A stretch of 64,000 nucleotides of DNA, from the NCBI RefSeq assembly GCF_016862515.1, contig NZ_BONC01000009.1, positions 1 through 64,000 on the forward strand, read 5' to 3'. The translations under genes and the position numbers were made by a program. This document shows, piece after piece, positions 56,971 to 64,000 of this stretch. Under the pieces are notes generated by a model. That model made no database searches. It was not told where the DNA came from and saw only the letters and a list, made by a program, of their open reading frames with translations. How positions within the stretch are numbered: the first letter of the stretch is position 1; every line of letters starts with the position of its first letter. Origin of the DNA: Asanoa iriomotensis (GTDB lineage Bacteria; Actinomycetota; Actinomycetes; Mycobacteriales; Micromonosporaceae).

Positions 56971-59631
56971 TCAAACTACGTCGGATGACGTAACCTTCCG
57001 GGCCAGTTCGGCGCGCGAGCTGACGTCGACCTTCGGGTAGATGCGGTACAGGTGGGTGCTGACCGTCCGCGGGGAGAGGAACAGCCGCTCGCCGATCTCC
57101 CGGTTGCTCAGACCCTCCGCGGCCAGCCGGGCGATCTGCTGCTCCTGCGGCGTGAGCGTGGCCAGCGCGTCCATCGGCTTGCGCCGGGTCTCGCCGGTCG
57201 CGCGCAGCTCGGCGCGGGCCCGGTCGGCCCACGGCGTGGCTCCGAGCGCGTCGAAGGTGGCCGCGGCGGCCCGCAGCAGCGGCCGGCATTCGGTGATCCG
57301 GTGCGCGCGCCGCAGGGACGCGCCGTAGGTGAGCTGCAACCGGGCCCGGTCGAACGGCCAGTCAGCCAGGTCGTCGGCCAACGCGGCGGCGTAGTCGCCG
57401 GTGAGGACAGCGCGGCCGTACGCGAGCCCGACGGTCAGCGCGGGTGACCGACTCTGCGCGGCGAGCGGCACCAGGCGGGACACCACCGGACTCAGTTCGT
57501 CGAGCAGGCCGCCGCGCACCGCCGCTTCGGCCAGGTCACCGAGCATCAGGAGCTCGTAGTTCGGGAAGTGCGCACTGTCCGCCGGGTCGTAGACCCGCAT
57601 CAGCTGGCGGAAGGCGTCGTCCGCCCGACCGTCGGCGAGCGCGGCGACGCCCCGCACCCGTTGCACGAGCGCCAGCATCGGAAACCGCCGGGCGGCCACG
57701 AGCACCCGTTCGGCGTCGTCGGCGCGCCGGCGGGCGGCATCGACGTCACCGCGGCGCGCTTCGGCCAGCGCCGCGACCAGGCTGCCGCCCAACATCCACG
57801 TCGGCTGCCCGGTCTCCGCGGCCAGTGCGATGCACTCGGCAGCCAGCGGCAACGCGCCGCGCGTGTCACCCAGTGCCGCCGCAGCGGAGGCGGCAGTGCT
57901 GAGCGCCTTGGTCAGCGAGCCGATCTGGCCTTGCCTGCGCAGGTCGGCCGCGGAGGACAGGGCGAAGTCCCGAGCAAGGTCGAATGCGCCGATCGCGAAC
58001 GCCGCGACACCCAGTTCCATTCGTCTGCCGGCGGGCAGATCCATCCGGTGCACCAGTCGTCGCAGGCGCTCCAGGCCGGTCGCGCCGTGCTCGACCGGCG
58101 CGATCTGCAACAGGTTCACGGTCAGCCGTGGATCGTCGTCGTCGAGACCCAACGCGAACAGGACCCCGACGAACCGGTCGCGGACCACTGCCGGAGCGCT
58201 GGAGTAGTAGACGCGTAGGGCCAGCTCGGTTATCGCCTTGACGGCGAGGTCGGGCTGGCCGTCGCGACGTATCGTGTCGATGAGGTCGGCGTAGGCGAGC
58301 AGTCGTTCCGATCCGGACCAGGAATCACCCAATGACGCCTCGCGGATCCAGGTCAGCCGGGCCTGGTCGGCGGGCCGCAACGCGCTCTCGTCGATCTCGG
58401 CCATCAGCCGGCGCACGGTGACCGCGTCGCCTTGGCTCGCAGCCAGATCGCAGGCCCAGACCTGCCGGCGGCCACGCTCGGCCGGATCCTCGCTGAGTTG
58501 CACCGCCCGGCTGACCGCGGCCAGCGCGACCGCGATCGCCTGCCGCTCGGAGGCCCCGACGGCCGCCTCGGTCAGTTCCCGGGCCAACGCTTCGTTGCGG
58601 CCCGACTCGGCGGATGCCCGGTGCCACAGCCGGCGCTCCGGTTGGTGGGACAGCACTTCGGCGAGCGCCGAGTGGATGCGGCGCCGGTCGCCGGCGCCGG
58701 CCTGCTGGCGCAGCGCCGAGCGCAGCAGGGGGTGCCGGAACCGCACCTCGTAGCGTTCGTCGACGGTCACGAGCCGGGCCGCCACGGCGGGCTGGATCGC
58801 GTCGGGCGACACGTCGGCGCCGGTGGCGAGCGCGGCGGCGGCCAGGATCTCGTCCAGGTCGCCGCCGTCGTCCAGCGCCGCGATCAGCAGCAGGTCCCGG
58901 GTCAGCGGCGGCAGCTCGGCGACCAGACCGGCGAAGGTCTGCTCGACCCGCGTACTCAACGGCAGCGCCGAGGGCAACAGGGCGGACCCGCCTTCCCGCC
59001 CGGCGGCGGCACCCAGCTCGACGATGCCCAGCGGGTTTCCGGCCGCTTCGTCCAGCACCCGCGCCCCGAGTGCCAAGGGCAGCCCCGGCGCGGTGCGGTC
59101 CAGCAGCGCCCTGGAATCGGCCGCACCGAGCGGTTCCAGCCGCAGCTCGGGCAGCCCGGCGGCGGCCAACCGCCGATCGATGTCCTCGCCGTCACGCACG
59201 GCCATGATCAGCGCGATCCGGTCCACCTCGATCCGCCGACACAGGAACGTCAGCGTCTCCCAACTCGAGACGTCCAGCCAGTGCGCGTCCTCGATCGCCA
59301 TCAGCACGGGCGCGTCGTTCTCGCCCAACAGTTCAAGAACCTCGAGGGCCAGCCGGTACGGCGACCCGGTGTCGGACGCGCCGGGACGCAGGGGTCGGAG
59401 CAGATGGTCGAGGCCGGCGTACGGAATCTGCACCTCGGCCTGCACCCCGGTCACGCTCAGCACCCGCATGCCGCGCTTCCGCCCGGCCCGGACGGCGTGC
59501 TCCATGAGCACCGACTTGCCGATGCCGGCCTCACCACGCAGCACGAGGGCCGCCCCGTGCCCGTCGCACGCCCGGTCGAGCAGCGCCTCGAGCACGCCGA
59601 TCTGACCGTCCCGCCCGACGATCTCCACCAT
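56971..59631 (-). CDS. LuxR-family LAL regulator (ATPase plus LuxR HTH)
   Basis: An 886-residue regulator. The N-terminal AAA_16 ATPase has Walker A in RGEAGIGKSVLME (about 33-45) and Walker B in VLMAIEDAHWLD (about 111-122). A long TPR-like region follows (about 350-800). The C-terminus (about 822-875) is a LuxR helix-turn-helix: LTPQEQQIARLAAEGLSNREI and LSPRTVSTHLYRIY. LAL regulators respond to nutrients or metabolites and control specialised genes. It is upstream of the SARP gene and 29 bases downstream of the SDR gene on the same strand, so the SDR-LAL-SARP trio may be one operon. Confidence 0.92.
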   Translation of the reverse strand: MVEIVGRDGQIGVLEALLDRACDGHGAALVLRGEAGIGKSVLMEHAVRAGRKRGMRVLSVTGVQAEVQIPYAGLDHLLRPLRPGASDTGSPYRLALEVLELLGENDAPVLMAIEDAHWLDVSSWETLTFLCRRIEVDRIALIMAVRDGEDIDRRLAAAGLPELRLEPLGAADSRALLDRTAPGLPLALGARVLDEAAGNPLGIVELGAAAGREGGSALLPSALPLSTRVEQTFAGLVAELPPLTRDLLLIAALDDGGDLDEILAAAALATGADVSPDAIQPAVAARLVTVDERYEVRFRHPLLRSALRQQAGAGDRRRIHSALAEVLSHQPERRLWHRASAESGRNEALARELTEAAVGASERQAIAVALAAVSRAVQLSEDPAERGRRQVWACDLAASQGDAVTVRRLMAEIDESALRPADQARLTWIREASLGDSWSGSERLLAYADLIDTIRRDGQPDLAVKAITELALRVYYSSAPAVVRDRFVGVLFALGLDDDDPRLTVNLLQIAPVEHGATGLERLRRLVHRMDLPAGRRMELGVAAFAIGAFDLARDFALSSAADLRRQGQIGSLTKALSTAASAAAALGDTRGALPLAAECIALAAETGQPTWMLGGSLVAALAEARRGDVDAARRRADDAERVLVAARRFPMLALVQRVRGVAALADGRADDAFRQLMRVYDPADSAHFPNYELLMLGDLAEAAVRGGLLDELSPVVSRLVPLAAQSRSPALTVGLAYGRAVLTGDYAAALADDLADWPFDRARLQLTYGASLRRAHRITECRPLLRAAAATFDALGATPWADRARAELRATGETRRKPMDALATLTPQEQQIARLAAEGLSNREIGERLFLSPRTVSTHLYRIYPKVDVSSRAELARKVTSSDVV

Positions 59632-59660
59632 GCCCTACATCCTGCCCTGCCGCGTCGGCC

Positions 59661-60428
59661 TCACCAGGGCACGGAACCCTCCTCGTCGAAGAATCCGGCG
59701 GTCGGTCCGTCCGAGCCGAGCGAAGCCAGCCGCACCACGACCGCGGCGCCCTGCGCGACCGTGCGGAACCCGGTGTGGTTGTTGCTGTCCGTGTCGACGA
59801 AGCCGGGGGCGACGGCGTTGACGAGCACGCCATCCTTTCGCAGCTCGTTGGCGTACTGCACCGTCAGCGCGGTGAGCGCGCTCTTGGACGGCGAGTACGC
59901 GGCCGACGGCAGCAGCGCGGCGAACGGCCCGTCCGGGTCGCTGGTGAGAGCCAGCGAAGCGGCGTGACTGCTGACGTTGACGATGCGTGGCGCGGCGGAG
60001 CGCCGCAGCAGCGGCAGCATCGCGTTGGTCACCGCGATCACCCCGAAGACGTTGGTCTCGAACACGGCTCGAACCATGTCCAGGTCGACGGAGCTCGGGA
60101 CCTGGTCGTGGGCGTCTTCGGGTGAGACCTGCCCGGAGCCGGTGATGCCAGCGTTGTTGACCAGTATGTCGAGGCGGCCGAAGCGCTCGTCGATCCGATT
60201 CGCGGCCGCTCGGACGGTGGCCTGGTCGGTGACGTCCAGAACGACAGCGTACGCGCCGAAACCGGCCGCGCGCAGCTCCGCCGCGGCCTCCTCACCGCGT
60301 CCGGGGTCTCTGGCGCCGATCAGGACCGTCATGCCCAGTGCCGCGAGTTGCTCGGCCACCCCTCGACCGATCCCTTTGTTCGCCCCGGTGACCAGCGCGA
60401 CCTTTCGGTGTGTCGGCTCTTCGCTCAT
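59661..60428 (-). CDS. Short-chain dehydrogenase/reductase (SDR)
   Basis: A 255-residue SDR enzyme. Cofactor loop TGANKGIGRGVAEQLA (about 14-29), the NNAG motif (about 91-94), catalytic Ser in VNVSSHAASL, and YSPSK with the catalytic Tyr and Lys (about 177-181). A loop rich in Pro/Asp (SPEDAHDQVPSSVDLD) is longer than average. It reduces or oxidises a carbonyl with NAD(P)H; substrate unknown. It is the first gene of a likely three-gene unit with the LAL and SARP regulators. A near inverted repeat (GGCGGTTCT/AGAACCCGCC) lies just upstream around 60445-60472, which may be an operator. Confidence 0.9.
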   Translation of the reverse strand: MSEEPTHRKVALVTGANKGIGRGVAEQLAALGMTVLIGARDPGRGEEAAAELRAAGFGAYAVVLDVTDQATVRAAANRIDERFGRLDILVNNAGITGSGQVSPEDAHDQVPSSVDLDMVRAVFETNVFGVIAVTNAMLPLLRRSAAPRIVNVSSHAASLALTSDPDGPFAALLPSAAYSPSKSALTALTVQYANELRKDGVLVNAVAPGFVDTDSNNHTGFRTVAQGAAVVVRLASLGSDGPTAGFFDEEGSVPW

Positions 60429-60556
60429 GACCCGCTCCTTGTGGTCGGGCGGTTCTCCCGCAGAACCCGCCTTCGCACCCCGAGACGAGACAGCCCGACC
60501 GTCTATGACACGCGGACGGTAGAGCCCCGTTGCGACGGCGCTCTACGCTGCGGCTC

Positions 60557-61258
60557 GTGTCGATTCGACTTCTCCGGCTGGGGAATCAGCTCGGTGCGGC
60601 GTACCTCGCCGTGCTGACCGTCGTGTCGGCTCTCGGCGGCGCCCTGGTGGCGACCGCGTGGATCCGGGCCGACCTGGTGGCTGTGCTGGGCACCTTCCTG
60701 TGGTTTGTGGCCTTGGCGGCGGCGGTGCTCGTGACCAGACCCGCACCGCCTCCCCGCATGGGCCTGCTCGTCGTGGCCTGGCTCGTGTCCGCGCTGCTCA
60801 TGTTCGCCAGTGCGTGGGGCTTCTACACCGCCGTCCTCGAAGCGCGGGGCGAGCGGGTCGAGGCCACCGTGACGCAGGTGCGCGACGGCAGCGAAAAGGG
60901 GCGCCACCTCTACTACGCGCTTGCCGATCCGGCTGGGGCGCGCATTCCCGGCGAGCTCGGCGCGTGGCCCGGGGCGGAGATCGGTGCGAGCAACAACCCG
61001 GAAGGCGAGGTCGGTGCGCGGGTCACGGTGATCCGGGACCCGGCGGGCCTCGTCGATCCACGCCTGCCGGGCGACGTCGACGGTCCGGCCGCCGTCCTCC
61101 TCTGGCTCGTGGTCTTCGTCCTGACCGCCGTGGCCTGCATGCTCGCCGGACGACCGCCGACGGCAACGCCCGTGGTGCGCCATCCTCGCCCGACCTCAGA
61201 GACCGGCCGCAGCCGTCAAGCCCGGCGGCGACGCAAACGACGCCTCCGCCGGTCCTGA
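60557..61258 (+). CDS. Membrane protein with an extracytoplasmic loop, unknown function
   Basis: A protein of about 233 residues with four membrane helices (about 10-28, 35-58, 68-90, 172-195) and a loop of about 75 residues between the third and fourth (VEATVTQVRDGSEKGRHLYYALADP). That loop has the beta-rich look of DUF3592-like proteins (EATVxxxxxxxxxx plus YYALADPAG). The C-terminus is very basic (RQARRRRKRRLRRS). GTG 60557 is the likely start; a TTG at 60530 is less likely. A TACGCT box eight bases upstream suggests a leaderless transcript. Function unknown. Confidence 0.65.
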   Translation: MSIRLLRLGNQLGAAYLAVLTVVSALGGALVATAWIRADLVAVLGTFLWFVALAAAVLVTRPAPPPRMGLLVVAWLVSALLMFASAWGFYTAVLEARGERVEATVTQVRDGSEKGRHLYYALADPAGARIPGELGAWPGAEIGASNNPEGEVGARVTVIRDPAGLVDPRLPGDVDGPAAVLLWLVVFVLTAVACMLAGRPPTATPVVRHPRPTSETGRSRQARRRRKRRLRRS

Positions 61259-61368
61259 TCTGTGTCCGACGACCGACATCGACATCAACCGCGTGGTGAT
61301 CGCGAATATGGTGGTGACGCTCGCGGGCGCCTGACGTCCGACGTCCCGGCCTCACTCAGGAGCGACGC

Positions 61369-61746
61369 ATGCGTGAGATCGTCAGCACTCCCGACGCACC
61401 AAGCTCGCCGCTGTACAGCCAGGCCGTGAAAGCCGGCAACCTGGTCTACGTCTCGGGTCTGGTCGGCATCGACGTGACCACCGGTGCGTTGGCCGGGCCG
61501 ACGATCCAGGAACAGACGCGGCAGGCGCTCGCCAACTGCCGCACCGTCTTGCAGGCGGCCGGCGCGACCTGGGACGACGTCGTCGAGGTGGGTGCGCTGC
61601 TGACCTACCCGGCCGACTTCGCGGGCATGAACGAGGAGTACGCGACGTGGTTTCCCGGCACGCCGCCGACGCGCTACGTGGCCAAGCTCGGCGTCGAACT
61701 GCCGGGCGTGCTCGTGTCGATCCGGATGACCGCGTTCATCGGCTGA
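61369..61746 (+). CDS. ridA: RidA-family enamine/imine deaminase
   Basis: A 125-residue RidA-family protein. RidA hydrolyses reactive enamines made by PLP enzymes, protecting the cell. The fold starts STPDAPSSPLYSQAVKAGNLVYVSG; the later QTRQALANCRTVLQAAGATWDDVVEV and TYPADFAGMNEEYATWF are standard. The catalytic Arg occurs in the last strand as VSIRMTAFIG (about residue 119). A TCAGGAGCGACG stretch before the ATG gives a good ribosome binding site. It is followed three bases later by the DUF1295-like gene, so one transcript is likely. Confidence 0.93.
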   Translation: MREIVSTPDAPSSPLYSQAVKAGNLVYVSGLVGIDVTTGALAGPTIQEQTRQALANCRTVLQAAGATWDDVVEVGALLTYPADFAGMNEEYATWFPGTPPTRYVAKLGVELPGVLVSIRMTAFIG

Positions 61747-61749
61747 GGC

Positions 61750-62505
61750 ATGAACGGCATCGGGTGGTACGGCGCGTTGGTCGCGCTGGAGTTCGGGCTC
61801 GCTGTCGTGACCGTCGTCGCTCTCTTGTGGATTAAGGCGCCTTACGGGCGCTATCAGCGTCGTGGTTGGGGTCCGACGGTTTCCGGTCGGGTCGGGTGGG
61901 TCGTGATGGAGTCGCCCGCCGTCGTGGTGTTCACCGCCGTGTTCCTCTCCGGGGCACACCGGGCGCAGCTCGTCCCGTTGGTGCTGCTGGGTCTGTGGCT
62001 GTGCCACTACGTGTACCGGGCCTTCGTCTACCCGGTGTTGATGAGGCCGGGCAGTCGCATGCCGCTGCTGATCGTGGCGCTCGCGATGGCGTTCAACGTG
62101 CTCAACGCGACCGTCAACGCCTGGTGGGTGGCCGAGGTCGGCGGTTACGCCGACAGTTGGCTGCGCGATCCGCGCTTTCTCGCCGGGGCGGCGCTCTTCC
62201 TCGCCGGGCTGGTCGTGCACGCGCGCTCGGACCGCACCTTGCGCCTGCTGCGCTCGCCTGGTGAGACCGGCTACCGCATTCCGTACGGAGGCGGCTTCCG
62301 CTGGGTCAGCAGCCCGAACTACGCCGGTGAGATCGTGCAGTGGTTCGGGTGGGCGTTGGCGACCTGGTCGCCGGCGGGGCTGGCGTTCGCGGTCTACACC
62401 ACCGCGAACCTCGCACCGCGGGCGATCGACCACCACGCCTGGTACCGCGAGCGCTTCCCCGACTACCCGCCCGACCGGCGGGCGCTCGTACCACATCTGC
62501 TGTAG
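61750..62505 (+). CDS. DUF1295/steroid 5-alpha-reductase-like membrane protein
   Basis: A 251-residue membrane enzyme of the steroid-reductase/DUF1295 group. About six helices. The C-terminal signature is complete: GYRIPYGGGFRWVSSPNYAGEIVQWFGWALATW (in two parts, about 176-208) and NLAPRAIDHHAWYRERFPDYPP. These residues bind NADPH in relatives that reduce steroid or fatty enone double bonds. The natural substrate in a bacterium is unknown. It lies just after ridA, which may be a co-transcribed neighbour only. Confidence 0.9.
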   Translation: MNGIGWYGALVALEFGLAVVTVVALLWIKAPYGRYQRRGWGPTVSGRVGWVVMESPAVVVFTAVFLSGAHRAQLVPLVLLGLWLCHYVYRAFVYPVLMRPGSRMPLLIVALAMAFNVLNATVNAWWVAEVGGYADSWLRDPRFLAGAALFLAGLVVHARSDRTLRLLRSPGETGYRIPYGGGFRWVSSPNYAGEIVQWFGWALATWSPAGLAFAVYTTANLAPRAIDHHAWYRERFPDYPPDRRALVPHLL

Positions 62506-62588
62506 CGGTCAGCCGACGGCGAAATGCCTGGTAGTACGGTGTAAGCCAGGAACCGCTTCAGACCGAAAGCCGTCAAACTGGCTGTGAG

Positions 62589-63773
62589 GTGCGAGTCTTG
62601 GGCGAAGAGGTTCATAACCGGCGCTGGCTCGGCGTCGGCCGGAGCGCTCTGACCGATTCGGCCGCCGCGGCGACCCAGGCCGTGACCGAGGCGCAGACCG
62701 GGCCCGACCCGAAGCTGTTGATCGTGTTCGCGGCCATCACCCATGACACCGAGGCGGTGCTGGCCGGCGTCACGAAGGCCGCGCCGGGGGTGCCCGTCAT
62801 CGGGTGCACCACGCACGGCGAGATCGGGGTCGGCGGGCCCGCCGACGGCACGGTCACCGTGGCCGCGATCGGCGGCGCCGGGCTGGAGATCGCCACCCGC
62901 GCCGCCGAGCACGTCTCCGGTCGCCAGGCCGACGCGGGTTACGAGGTCGCGGCCTGCGTCGGCGACGTCCGACAGCCGCACCGGGTCCTGATGCTGCTCA
63001 CCGACGGCCTGGTCCGCGACCAGGAGAGCATCGTCCGGGGCTGCTATCGCGCATTGGGTGCGGGCACTCCGCTGTTCGGCGGGGCCGCGGCCGACGGCTG
63101 GCGGATGAGTGGGGCATACCTCTTCAAGGACGGGCAGGTGCTGACCGACGCGGTGATCGGCGCGGCCATCGCGTCCGAGGCGCCGATCGCGGTGGGTGTC
63201 GGCCATGGGTACCGCACGGTCGGCCAGCCGATGATCGTGACCCGCGCCGCCGACGGGCGGGTGCTGACTCTCGACGACCGGCCGGCGCTCGACGTCTACC
63301 TGGAACGGCTGAACGCTCCGCCGGAGGCGTACACCGACCCGTCGGCGTTCACCGCTTTCGTGCTGCCACGCCCCCTCGGCGTGCAACGGCGCAGCGGCGT
63401 CGAGGCCCGCAACCTCTCCACCGAGGTCGACCTCGAGGGCCGGACCATCGGCGGTGGCGGTGCCATCGACCCGGGCGGACTGACCTGGGTGATGACCGGC
63501 GACGAGGAGTCCATTTTGGACGCCGTGGACCGGGTCTGCCAGGATGCGCGCGACCGGCTCGAGGGGCACGAGCCGATCGGCATGCTCACGTTCAGCTGTG
63601 CCGCGCTGCGCGCCGTGCTCGGCGACGACGGCATCCAGCGCGAGTGCGAGCGCCTGCAGCGGTGGGCCGGCACGATGCCGTTCGCCGGCTTCTACACGTA
63701 CGGCGAGATCGCCCGCAACCACGGTATCGACGGGTTCCACAACCAGACGCTCGCCGTGCTGGCCTTGAGCTGA
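62589..63773 (+). CDS. FIST-domain sensor protein
   Basis: A 394-residue protein with FIST N and FIST C domains. FIST proteins are signal sensors proposed to bind small ligands such as amino acids. The FIST N part (about 30-225) includes LIVFAAITHDTEAVLAGV and VIGCTTHGEIGVGGP; the FIST C part (about 230-380) includes LPRPLGV and MLTFSCAALRAVLGD and the final FAGFYTYGEIARNHG. There is no membrane segment, so it is cytoplasmic. Start may be GTG 62589 or TTG 62598; a GAGG site fits the latter. The next gene starts after a one-base gap and should be its signalling partner. Confidence 0.9.
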   Translation: MRVLGEEVHNRRWLGVGRSALTDSAAAATQAVTEAQTGPDPKLLIVFAAITHDTEAVLAGVTKAAPGVPVIGCTTHGEIGVGGPADGTVTVAAIGGAGLEIATRAAEHVSGRQADAGYEVAACVGDVRQPHRVLMLLTDGLVRDQESIVRGCYRALGAGTPLFGGAAADGWRMSGAYLFKDGQVLTDAVIGAAIASEAPIAVGVGHGYRTVGQPMIVTRAADGRVLTLDDRPALDVYLERLNAPPEAYTDPSAFTAFVLPRPLGVQRRSGVEARNLSTEVDLEGRTIGGGGAIDPGGLTWVMTGDEESILDAVDRVCQDARDRLEGHEPIGMLTFSCAALRAVLGDDGIQRECERLQRWAGTMPFAGFYTYGEIARNHGIDGFHNQTLAVLALS

Positions 63774-63774
63774 G

Positions 63775-64000
63775 ATGGCCGGGCCCGCGGAGTCGCTCTA
63801 CATCCAGCAGCTCGTGGAGCTGCTGGCCGTGGTGTCCTCCTCCCCCGACGAGGCCACGGCGGTCCAGAACGCGGTGGAGCGCTCGGCTCAGGCACTGGAG
63901 GCGGAGGTCGCCGCGGCGGTCATCGACGGGAACGTGGTGGCGTCGATCGGGTTCCCGCCCGGCGCCGCGCCGGACGACGAGATCGTCGCGATGACCCGGG
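63775..64000 (+). CDS. Start of a signalling protein coupled to FIST (partial)
   Basis: The window cuts this gene after about 75 residues. It begins MAGPAESLYIQQLVELLAVVSSSPD, a helical segment, and continues into EAEVAAAVIDGNVVASIGFPPG, the beginning of a GAF-like sensing domain. It starts two bases after the FIST stop codon. FIST genes usually sit next to a histidine kinase or a diguanylate cyclase, so this is probably one of those. The output domain is beyond the window. Confidence 0.6.
   Translation, partial: MAGPAESLYIQQLVELLAVVSSSPDEATAVQNAVERSAQALEAEVAAAVIDGNVVASIGFPPGAAPDDEIVAMTR

Noticed and set aside
1-64000. CRISPR arrays, tRNA and rRNA genes, complete insertion sequences, prophage
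   Set aside because: I looked for regular repeats, cloverleaf signatures, transposase motifs and phage structural genes and found none that hold up.

Overview
This 64-kb window is chromosomal DNA of a high-GC Gram-positive actinobacterium. The support is roughly 70% GC by eye, frequent GTG starts, GGAGG-type ribosome binding sites, dense one- or two-gene units, and typical actinobacterial families (SARP and LuxR-LAL regulators, VanW, DUF899, DUF4253, DUF7710-like, CBM2-, CBM5- and ricin-lectin-tagged secreted hydrolases). The secreted chitinase, arabinofuranosidase, M14 peptidase and heme peroxidase suggest a saprophytic soil or plant-litter genus. Micromonosporaceae or relatives are my guess, but no marker gene fixes the genus. 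I saw no rRNA, tRNA, CRISPR array, complete insertion sequence or phage.

Layout. 0.1-5 kb: SRPBCC protein, secreted GH19 chitinase, an unknown protein, a DUF899 operon under two palindromic operators, and a DedA protein. 5.1-12.9 kb: envelope block with an OmpR-type two-component system divergent from a MurG/MGDG-type glycosyltransferase plus NodB deacetylase, a coupled pair of membrane proteins, and a class A penicillin-binding protein. 12.5-20 kb: a tiny peptide gene with its partner, an M14 carboxypeptidase with an inserted domain, a ClC channel over a TAP-hydrolase remnant, and an animal-type heme peroxidase fused to a CBM2. 20-26 kb: quinone oxidoreductase/TetR pair with two operators, ricin-GH62 arabinofuranosidase, PoxB, and CsbD. 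26-37.7 kb: VanW, ArsR-SRPBCC pair, a duplicated pterin-dehydratase/VOC protein, a signal-peptidase-like lipoprotein without catalytic residues, a CoaD paralogue, a stress-promoter HPF-like gene, a secreted HExxH protein, TetR/DUF4267, and a wrecked bile-acid-symporter gene.

37.7-45.6 kb is the most coherent accessory block. It holds YibE/F, a cation-diffusion facilitator, an anchored HLHP-motif protein, three HupE/UreJ-type metal permeases (one fused to DUF3105), and ChrB/ChrA chromate-resistance genes. I read it as a metal-handling island; an unusually AT-rich tract lies inside it. 45.7-53.8 kb is mixed: NodB deacetylase, TetR plus membrane protein, DUF402, DUF4253, FAD oxidase, Gfo/Idh oxidoreductase, a one-blade lectin-like secreted protein and a deaminase. 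53.8-60.4 kb holds two giant ATPase regulators (SARP and LuxR-LAL) followed by an SDR enzyme. 60.5-64 kb holds a membrane protein, RidA, a steroid-reductase-like protein, and a FIST sensor with the start of its signalling partner.

Decayed fragments (TAP hydrolase, bile-acid symporter, NarL-type regulator) sit between intact genes and show local gene loss. No single unmistakable new system stands out. The best candidates for new biology are the HupE triplet with its DUF3105 fusion, the peroxidase-CBM2 fusion, the catalytically dead signal-peptidase lipoprotein, the 31-residue peptide gene, and the duplicated dehydratase-VOC protein.
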